Below, piece after piece: positions 1-7,558 of a stretch of 38,449 nucleotides of DNA. The position numbers and the translations under genes were made by a program. Under the pieces are notes generated by a model. That model searched no databases, was not told the origin of the DNA, and saw only the letters and a list, made by a program, of their open reading frames with translations. This DNA comes from Porphyromonadaceae bacterium (GTDB lineage Bacteria; Bacteroidota; Bacteroidia; Bacteroidales; UBA12481): the NCBI GenBank assembly GCA_007280905.1, contig QYQM01000155.1, positions 1 through 38,449 of the forward strand. Reading direction: 5' to 3'. The first letter of the stretch is position 1. Every line of letters begins with the position of its first letter.

Positions 1-23
1 ATACTGGAAAAAACCTGACTGAT

Positions 24-1424
24 ATGATCAAAAAAGAGGGATATGCTACCTGGCTTTTTGTTGTGTTCCCTGCAATCACAATGATGCTCGGATGGGGGCT
101 GAGGGGACATATTGGTGGTGGCCCTTTTGGTGCTATGATTCCCGGTGCACTGGTTGCATTAAGCATATCTATGTTATTGAAACTTCCTGCCGGAATGGCT
201 TCCGTATTTGTTGTCTTTGGTGCCGTGGGCATTGGGCTGGGAGGTGAAATGACGTATGGGCAAACCCTTGGTTTTTTGAAAAGCCCGGATACCATGTGGT
301 GGGGAACGCTCGGAACAACTGTGAAAGGTTCGGTTTGGGGTTTGCTTGGAGGAATTGTTATAGGAATTGGGCTGATTTATAATCGTTTGTCTAAAAGGAC
401 AATCATTACAGCTTTTTTATTGCTGCTCGCCGGAATGTTGATCGGCTTTAAACTCATCAACCAGCCAATGGTTGTCTATTTCTCCGATCCCGCCAATCCG
501 CGTTCGGAATCCTGGGGCGCTCTTCTGGTCGGGGCAATCGCTCTTTTAATATTTCTCAAAAACAAAATCGCGACTGACGGTTTTACAATCATTTCCCGCT
601 TTGCTTTTTGGGGATTGCTGGGCGGCGGATTAGGTTTCGGGCTTGGCGGCTTTTGGATGGTGCTGGGTTTCCATCTGCCTAATGAGGTTATTTTTCACAG
701 CTGGTGGAAGGCAATGGAATTTACTTTCGGTTTGCTGCTTGGAGGGGCCCTGGGGTACGCTGCATGGCTTAACAGGAAGGAAATTTTGCGGGACAAGGAA
801 AAGCTTGCTGATGAACCGATTTCAACCTCCAAAACAATCTTACAGGAATTTACGGTTACATTGATTGTAGGACTGTTGATTTATTGGGTTTTCTCTTCCT
901 GGTTAGATCCGGTCGTAGAGGCAGGCAAGGGTACTAAGGGATTCTCTATGATAGGATCAAGAGATATTGCCATTCTCCTTTCCAATTTCGCTTTTTTTGG
1001 ACTGATCATGATCCTTGCGGTGATGCGTTTCCCGACAGTGGCCTGGCAAATAGCGATTACCATAACTTTCTGTCATACGACTATCGACCTGATGAGCGGT
1101 TTGTATCCGGATACTGCATCCAGCTCTCCTGTTGCCACCCGGATTACATTGATTTTCCTTATGACAATAGCTGTTGCTGTCTTGACCGCCTATTTTCAAC
1201 GGCGAAAGAATATATTGCATACCCTGTTTCTGCTACTGGTTTGGTCCACCGTCACTATTTCTTTTTTAAGGCTGTTTATTAATCCCGAAAGTTTAAATAT
1301 TTCAGGTTTATCGTTTTGTAAAATTGTTTGCGGAAAATTTATTGTGGATATTATTTTTCTGGTTTCTGCTCTGATTGTTTCATTTATTTCATTTCAGAAA
1401 ATCCGGCAACCTCAAAAATCATAG
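24..1424 (+). CDS. Multi-pass inner-membrane protein of unknown function
   Basis: This is a 466-residue, strongly hydrophobic protein with roughly ten or more predicted membrane segments and many Gly-rich turns. An N-terminal signature, W-G-L-R-G-H-I-G-G-G-P-F-G near residues 25-37, precedes the first loops. No enzymatic motif or transporter-family signature is recognisable to me. It lies 20 bases (50 bases to the preferred start) before a GH3 glycosidase gene, so a role in sugar uptake or signalling is possible, but this rests on context only. The reading frame is also open upstream of the ATG to the window edge, so a longer N-terminus cannot be excluded. The hydrophobic start of the protein favours the ATG used here. 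Confidence 0.8.
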   Translation: MIKKEGYATWLFVVFPAITMMLGWGLRGHIGGGPFGAMIPGALVALSISMLLKLPAGMASVFVVFGAVGIGLGGEMTYGQTLGFLKSPDTMWWGTLGTTVKGSVWGLLGGIVIGIGLIYNRLSKRTIITAFLLLLAGMLIGFKLINQPMVVYFSDPANPRSESWGALLVGAIALLIFLKNKIATDGFTIISRFAFWGLLGGGLGFGLGGFWMVLGFHLPNEVIFHSWWKAMEFTFGLLLGGALGYAAWLNRKEILRDKEKLADEPISTSKTILQEFTVTLIVGLLIYWVFSSWLDPVVEAGKGTKGFSMIGSRDIAILLSNFAFFGLIMILAVMRFPTVAWQIAITITFCHTTIDLMSGLYPDTASSSPVATRITLIFLMTIAVAVLTAYFQRRKNILHTLFLLLVWSTVTISFLRLFINPESLNISGLSFCKIVCGKFIVDIIFLVSALIVSFISFQKIRQPQKS

Positions 1425-1474
1425 GTCATTATAAAATATAGAAAATGGAAGTACTGATAAGCAAATTAAAAAAT

Positions 1475-3859
1475 ATGAAAAAAATTGTACGATTACTATT
1501 ACTCATAACGATTTCACAACTGTTTCTGCAAGGCTGCAGCAGTAAAAAATCTCAATTGGGAGTCTTTCCACAGTTAGGAAAGGATAAGGTAGAGGATGTA
1601 ATAGCTGCAATGACACCAGAGGAAAAAATAGCACTAACGGTAGGAGTAGGGGATGGAAAAACGCCTCCTCCAGGAGTGCCGGCTTATAACCCGAAATCGT
1701 GCATCAGCATTGAAGATCATACATCTTCCAATAGTGCGCCACTCTTTACTCCTATTGTAGATGGTTGCGTTTGGGGTATACCCCGGTTGGGAATTAAATC
1801 TACCGTGATGGGAGGTGTTGCCATTGCCTGCACCAACCCCAATGATTCAGAACAAGAGATTCGATATACTGCTTTTCCCAGCGAAACATCTCTGGCTGCT
1901 ACTTGGAACACAGAGTTGATAGAAAAAGTGGGTGCGGCTATAGGTAACGAGGTGATAGAGTCGAATGTTGATATTATACTGGAACCGGGCTTGAATATAC
2001 ATCGCAATCCTATGTGTGGTCGTAACTTTGAGTACTTTTCGGAAGATCCATTGCTGTCTGGAAAAATTACAGCAGCTTATGTTCGGGGAGTGCAATCGCA
2101 AGGTGTCGGTACTGCCATCAAGCATTTTGCGGCAAACAATCAGGAAACCAATAGAAGAAGCTATGATGCGCTTATCAGTCAGCGGGCTTTGCGTGAAGTT
2201 TACCTGCGCGGATTTGAAATTGCTGTGAAAGAGGGTAATCCATGGTCAATCATGACCTCCTATAATAAATTTAATGGATACTATACCTCCGAAAACCCCG
2301 AACTGCTCAAAACCGTTGTTCGTGAGGAGTGGGGTTTCGATGGGCTGTTCATGACCGACTGGGACGGCCTGGGCAGTGCAGCGGCAAAGATAAGAGGTGG
2401 CACCAACCTCCTTATGAGTGGCAGTAAGGCCGAGGTTGAGGAACTTATGGCGGCCTTGAAAAACAAAACGCTTGATGAAAAAGAGATAAATAGGAGCCTG
2501 GAGTATGTTTTAAATTTTAAAATAAAAACTCCCCGGTTTAAGGGCTACAAACCATCATTAAATTTTGACAAGGTTGCGCATGAAACGCTGGCAAGAGAGT
2601 CTGCCGGTGAAGCTATAGTGCTGCTCAAGAATAACAACGCCACATTGCCATTCAACGATGATGTCAAAACAATTGCACTTTATAGTAAGGGCTCATACTA
2701 TTTTGTGGCCAGCGGAACGGGCAGCGGAGAGTCGAAGCCAAAGCTCTCTGTAACGGTTAACCAGGGGATAAAAAATGCGGGATTCCAGGTAGTAAAGTAC
2801 CTCGATGATACCTATACAAATTTTGTTGATACCATTCTGGCTAATAATAGCACCGTTGATGATTACTTTAAAAGGCGAATAGTTCCCTTCCATTCAGAAC
2901 TTAACCTGTCCAAAGCAACCATTGCACAGCAGGTATCAGGCTCTGACATTGCGGTTATTACGATTGCACGAACGGGAGGAGAAGGACACGATAATGGTTA
3001 TATTCCCCTGGACAAAGTGGAGCGGAATTTAGTGCGTGATGTGTGCGATGAATACCATGCTCATGGAAAGAAGGTGGTGGTAGTTCTTAATGTCGGAGGT
3101 GCCTTTGAAACAGCTAGCTGGAGAGACCTCCCCGATGCTATCCTTCTGGCCTGGCAAACAGGACAACAGGGTGGTAATGCTGTTGCAGATGTGTTAAAAG
3201 GAGATGTAAACCCCTCCGCGAAATTGCCTACATCATTCCCGATGAAATATGAAGATGTACCTTCTGCTCCAAATTTTATTGGAGAACCCGAATCTGAAAA
3301 AGTTAATATTAATCCTGTGCTATACAATGAGGGGATTTACGTGGGCTATCGCTACTACGACTCTTTTAATGTGCCTACTGCCTACGAATTTGGTTATGGT
3401 CTTTCGTATACAACCTTTGAGTACTCGAATCTAAAGTTGAGCAGCACAACCTTTGCCGATAAGATTAATGTAACCGTAACCGTAAAAAATACCGGAAAGC
3501 TGCCAGGCAAAGAGGTGGTTCAACTGTACCTTTCAGCCCCCGATGCAGAGATTGAGAAACCAATCCAGGAGCTAAAAGGATTTACCAAAACTCAGCTGCT
3601 GCTGCCAGGAGAGAGCCAGCTGCTATCATTTGAATTAGATGCCCGTTCACTGGCTTCCTTCTGGAGCGGTATGAGTGCATGGGTGGCAGATAAGGGTGAC
3701 TACCAGGTGCGTATCGGGTCTTCCTCAAAGGATATTCGCCTGCAAGTCTCGTTTACTTTACCAAAAGTGATGGTGGTGGAGAAGGTACATGACGTGATGT
3801 ATCCATACTCTTTACTGAATTTTGTGCTAGACGAATTGACTGTTAACAATAATAAATAA
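1475..3859 (+). CDS. GH3 family beta-glycosidase, lipoprotein
   Basis: This is a secreted exo-acting beta-glycosidase of family GH3, probably beta-glucosidase or beta-xylosidase like. From the preferred ATG the protein has 794 residues. A basic and hydrophobic leader ends in a lipobox L-Q-G-C with Cys21, predicting a lipid-anchored periplasmic or surface enzyme. An in-frame ATG 30 bases upstream would put ten extra residues before the leader, so I prefer 1475. The K-H-F-A-A-N-N segment and the nucleophile motif M-T-D-W with Asp295 mark the TIM-barrel domain. The second domain carries the expected G-G-E-G-H-D acid/base loop with Glu503, and a C-terminal fibronectin-III-like domain covers about the last 100 residues. 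Substrate cannot be deduced. It is 36 bases upstream of a second, fused GH3 gene. Confidence 0.93.
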   Translation: MKKIVRLLLLITISQLFLQGCSSKKSQLGVFPQLGKDKVEDVIAAMTPEEKIALTVGVGDGKTPPPGVPAYNPKSCISIEDHTSSNSAPLFTPIVDGCVWGIPRLGIKSTVMGGVAIACTNPNDSEQEIRYTAFPSETSLAATWNTELIEKVGAAIGNEVIESNVDIILEPGLNIHRNPMCGRNFEYFSEDPLLSGKITAAYVRGVQSQGVGTAIKHFAANNQETNRRSYDALISQRALREVYLRGFEIAVKEGNPWSIMTSYNKFNGYYTSENPELLKTVVREEWGFDGLFMTDWDGLGSAAAKIRGGTNLLMSGSKAEVEELMAALKNKTLDEKEINRSLEYVLNFKIKTPRFKGYKPSLNFDKVAHETLARESAGEAIVLLKNNNATLPFNDDVKTIALYSKGSYYFVASGTGSGESKPKLSVTVNQGIKNAGFQVVKYLDDTYTNFVDTILANNSTVDDYFKRRIVPFHSELNLSKATIAQQVSGSDIAVITIARTGGEGHDNGYIPLDKVERNLVRDVCDEYHAHGKKVVVVLNVGGAFETASWRDLPDAILLAWQTGQQGGNAVADVLKGDVNPSAKLPTSFPMKYEDVPSAPNFIGEPESEKVNINPVLYNEGIYVGYRYYDSFNVPTAYEFGYGLSYTTFEYSNLKLSSTTFADKINVTVTVKNTGKLPGKEVVQLYLSAPDAEIEKPIQELKGFTKTQLLLPGESQLLSFELDARSLASFWSGMSAWVADKGDYQVRIGSSSKDIRLQVSFTLPKVMVVEKVHDVMYPYSLLNFVLDELTVNNNK

Positions 3860-3895
3860 GGCTGAATTTGAAAACCGATTAGACCCAGACTCAAA

Positions 3896-6800
3896 ATGAA
3901 AAAGATAAAATTCCATTGTGTTTTCCTTTTACTGCTTATTTGGTTCTGCGGTACTTTGGAAACCACTGCGCAAAATTATCTACCTCCCAATGGCGGAGGT
4001 TTCCCTGATCCTCAATTGAGCCAGAAAGATAATGATTACCTGAACCGGCAGGCAAAGGTATTTCTGGATACAGTACAGTCAATCCTTTCAGATTATCCGC
4101 CGATATTACCCGAGGGCAGAGAAAGAGGATTTGCCAAATTACTCATAGATGCTGTTTTTCACGAGCGTTATGCAGCTTTTAGAAAGCCTGCTCAGGCATT
4201 CTTTCATGCACAGACCAATCAACTGATTAAAGAGTTGGAAGAGATTAAGGTAGAGAATGGAGCAAAGATTTGGAAGGTATACAACATGGGATTTATTGTA
4301 CGTACAAAATCAGTCACACTTGCTTTTGATATTGTCAGGGGCGCAACTTCCGGATCAGCTGACTTTACATTATCAACCGACGAAATGGATCGTATTGTCA
4401 AACAATGTGATGTCTTGTTTATTAGTCATAAACATGCGGATCATGCAGACAAAGAGGTTGCCGAAGATTTTATCAGGCTGGGCCGACCGGTTGTGGCTCC
4501 TGAACAGGTTTGGAAAGATGATCCTGTCTTTTCACTGATCACCCATCTGGATCGGACCCCGGAGAAAGTTCAAAAACTCAAACTATCTGACAATTTCGTT
4601 CTGGATGTTATCATTTATCCCGGTCATCAATTGCGTTCAGCAGATAATAATGTTGCGTTGGTTAATACTCCGGAAGGAATAACAGTTGCCCATTTGGGCG
4701 ATCAGATTAATGAAGGTGATTTCATGATCGACTATGACTGGATCGATAAAATTGCTCAAAATCATCATGTTGATATTTTAATGCCTAATGCCTGGACGAT
4801 GGATATTTCCAGGATTGTCAGAGGTTTTAATCCGGAATTGGTAGTGCCGGGACATGAACTGGAACTGGGTCATACGGTTTGGGACAGACTGCCCTATTGG
4901 GGCGATGATGAATATCTGGAACTTAATTATTCAGAATTAAAAGCCTCCGGATATCCCGTTCTTGTGATGGTTTGGGGAGAATCGTATCAATATGATCCAA
5001 AACCTATTTATCTTGATTATAATCAATCCTTTAAAGTGCGTGTAGATGATTTGCTTTCCAGAATGACTCTGCAAGAGAAATTATCCCAGATGATGACCCG
5101 TACCCCAACTGAGCTAATGCGCTTCGGAATCCCCGGATATCAATGGGGCGGCGAGGCAGGCCATTGTGTCATTGCCCGTTCAGGTGATGTGGCCACCATA
5201 TTTCCCCAGGCCATTGCTCAAGCTGCCACATGGAATAAAAGGACCGTTTACGAAGTCGCTAATGCAATGTCAGATGAATCGAGGGCAAGGGTTCATGCGG
5301 GAATACCGAAAACCGGCCTTACTTTCTGGGCTCCCGTAGTGGAAATGGCCCGCGATCCGCGATGGGGAAGGACGGAGGAATGTTATGGGGAAGACCCGTA
5401 TTTAACGTCTCAGTTGAGTCTTGCTTTTGTAAAGGGCCTTCAGGGAGATCATCCCAAATATTTGAAAACCATAGCAGCACCAAAGCATTTTGCAGCGAAT
5501 AATGAGGAGTGGTGCCGCCATAACGGTTCTTCCGAAATTGATGAACAGCTATTGCACGAGTATTACCTTCGTCCTTATCAGGTCCTTGTTGAAGAGGGAA
5601 AAGTGGAGCAGATAATGGCTGCTTATAACAGGCTGAATGGCGTTCCTTGTGCTGGTAATAAACTTCTCTTGACTGATATTCTGCGTAATGATTGGGGCTT
5701 CGACGGAACTGTTGTTTCCGATTGCAATGGAATTAAAGATTTATATGAAGGACACAAATATGTCGCCAATGTTGAGGAAGCGATTGCGCTGGCATTAAAC
5801 TCAGGGCTTGATCTGGAGTGCGGTGATTGTTTTAAAGCATCTCTGGCCGAGGCTGTTAAAAAAGGTCTGGTTTCTGCAGCTACGATTGATACAGCCGTAC
5901 ACCGGATTCTTCTCTCCCGTTTTCGTTTAGGATTATACGATCCGCCTGAAATGGTGCCATACACAAAGATTCCTCATACCGTTGTAGATGGCCCTGAAAA
6001 TCGTGCCCTTGCCAGGAAAGCCGCCCGTGAGGCTATCGTGTTGTTAAAAAATGAGAACCATCTTTTGCCATTAAATATAAAGGAGGTCAAATCAGTTGCT
6101 GTTATTGGCCCCAATGCAGCTGTTTGCCAAATGGGCGGATACACAGGAGCGTATTCCAAAGCAGTTTCGCCCATTGAAGGAATTATAAACAGGCTCGACA
6201 ACGCTAAAGTCCATTACGTTAAAGGCACAGATATAAAAATTTCACTACCGGTTATACCAAACGAGTACCTGGTTCCGCCCGATGCCAAACCGGGAGAACA
6301 CGGTTTGCGGGGAGAATATTTCAACAATACGGATTGTTCAGGTGATCCTGTTTTGGTACGAATTGATCCGGTAATTGATTTTAATTTTGGCAGAGGTGCT
6401 CCTGATCCTGCAATCCCGATTGATTACTATTCTGTGAGGTGGACAGGCCGGTTTATTGCTCCGGCTTCAGGCACCTATTTTATTGGAGGTGATTTTGACG
6501 ATGCTATTCGCCTTTATCTTGATGGCAAAAAGATTATTGACAAAACAAACAACAGAAACCGGTCATCTGATGCAGTGAAAATTGAATTGGAGGCTGGAAA
6601 ACAGTATGACTTGAGAATTGAATATACCGAACAATGGTATAATGCCGCAGTCAAACTTTGGGGTGCACCTCAGAATCCTGATAAATTCAAAGAGGCAGTG
6701 GATGCTGCCCGAAATGCTGAGGTGGCAATTGTGGTTTTAGGTACAGATGAAAGCGTGGAAAAAGAAGGTGTTGACCGTTCAGACCTGGATTTGCCCGGTG

Positions 6801-7525
6801 ACCAGGAAGAATTGGTTAAGGCGGTGTACCAGGCCAATCCAAAAACCATTGTGGTATTGCAGAATGGAAGTGCCTTGTCCATTAACTGGCTGAAGGAGAA
6901 TGTTCCCGCGATTCTTGAAACCTGGTACAACGGTGAAGAAGCAGGAAATGCACTTGCCGACGTAATTTTCGGAGATTATAATCCCGGCGGAAGGTTGCCC
7001 TTGACGTTTTATAAATCGGCAGAACAATTTCCTTCGATCAGCGATTATGATATCAGGAAGGGACGGACTTACCTGTACCCAAATAACGGAAATGATAAAT
7101 CATCAATTAGTGAACCATTATATTCTTTCGGTTATGGGCTGAGCTACACTCAATTTAACTATGGACCCTTGCAGGTCATATCCAAAAAGATTGATGCGGC
7201 AGGAAGTGTAATAGTGAAAATTTCGATGAAAAATATTGGTGACCGCTTTGGAGACGAAGTGGTACAACTTTATGCAAGAGATGAAAAATCAAGTGTTCGC
7301 CGGCCTGATAAACAACTGGTTGGCTTTGAAAGGATTTCGCTTCAACCCAATGAGATTAAAACGGTTGAGTTTGTTTTTCCTGCAAAAGATTTGGCTTATT
7401 GGGATGTAAACAAAAAATCTTTTATCGTCGAACCGGGAGTATTTACGATTATGGCCGGTAGCTCCTCTGCAGATATAAGATCAACCGGGAAGTTTAGAAT
7501 TAAGACTATCAGCATGTTACCATAA
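3896..7525 (+). CDS. Metallo-beta-lactamase-fold / GH3 / PA14 fusion protein
   Basis: This is a 1209-residue protein with an N-terminal Sec signal ending near T-T-A-Q (about residue 26), so it is exported. Residues about 85-350 form a metallo-beta-lactamase-fold hydrolase: the H-K-H-A-D-H motif supplies His178, His180, Asp182 and His183, followed by A-H-L-G-D and V-P-G-H-E metal-ligand motifs. From about residue 380 a complete GH3 begins (D-D-L-L-S-R-M-T-L-Q-E-K), with nucleophile V-V-S-D at Asp609. A PA14 domain is inserted at about 800-925. The acid/base loop E-K-E-G-V-D-R (Glu957) follows, and an Fn3-like domain closes the protein. All catalytic residues of both enzymes appear intact. The MBL partner resembles UlaG-type lactonases in motif style, but its substrate is unknown. 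The fused architecture is unusual to me. Confidence 0.9.
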   Translation: MKKIKFHCVFLLLLIWFCGTLETTAQNYLPPNGGGFPDPQLSQKDNDYLNRQAKVFLDTVQSILSDYPPILPEGRERGFAKLLIDAVFHERYAAFRKPAQAFFHAQTNQLIKELEEIKVENGAKIWKVYNMGFIVRTKSVTLAFDIVRGATSGSADFTLSTDEMDRIVKQCDVLFISHKHADHADKEVAEDFIRLGRPVVAPEQVWKDDPVFSLITHLDRTPEKVQKLKLSDNFVLDVIIYPGHQLRSADNNVALVNTPEGITVAHLGDQINEGDFMIDYDWIDKIAQNHHVDILMPNAWTMDISRIVRGFNPELVVPGHELELGHTVWDRLPYWGDDEYLELNYSELKASGYPVLVMVWGESYQYDPKPIYLDYNQSFKVRVDDLLSRMTLQEKLSQMMTRTPTELMRFGIPGYQWGGEAGHCVIARSGDVATIFPQAIAQAATWNKRTVYEVANAMSDESRARVHAGIPKTGLTFWAPVVEMARDPRWGRTEECYGEDPYLTSQLSLAFVKGLQGDHPKYLKTIAAPKHFAANNEEWCRHNGSSEIDEQLLHEYYLRPYQVLVEEGKVEQIMAAYNRLNGVPCAGNKLLLTDILRNDWGFDGTVVSDCNGIKDLYEGHKYVANVEEAIALALNSGLDLECGDCFKASLAEAVKKGLVSAATIDTAVHRILLSRFRLGLYDPPEMVPYTKIPHTVVDGPENRALARKAAREAIVLLKNENHLLPLNIKEVKSVAVIGPNAAVCQMGGYTGAYSKAVSPIEGIINRLDNAKVHYVKGTDIKISLPVIPNEYLVPPDAKPGEHGLRGEYFNNTDCSGDPVLVRIDPVIDFNFGRGAPDPAIPIDYYSVRWTGRFIAPASGTYFIGGDFDDAIRLYLDGKKIIDKTNNRNRSSDAVKIELEAGKQYDLRIEYTEQWYNAAVKLWGAPQNPDKFKEAVDAARNAEVAIVVLGTDESVEKEGVDRSDLDLPGDQEELVKAVYQANPKTIVVLQNGSALSINWLKENVPAILETWYNGEEAGNALADVIFGDYNPGGRLPLTFYKSAEQFPSISDYDIRKGRTYLYPNNGNDKSSISEPLYSFGYGLSYTQFNYGPLQVISKKIDAAGSVIVKISMKNIGDRFGDEVVQLYARDEKSSVRRPDKQLVGFERISLQPNEIKTVEFVFPAKDLAYWDVNKKSFIVEPGVFTIMAGSSSADIRSTGKFRIKTISMLP

Positions 7526-7558
7526 AACCTCAACCATAATAATCTGGTAAACAAATAG

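Noticed and set aside
1-23. 3' end of a preceding gene (codons Y-W-K-K-P-D then TGA at 20-22)
   Set aside because: Only a few codons are visible in one possible frame, which is too little to support a feature.
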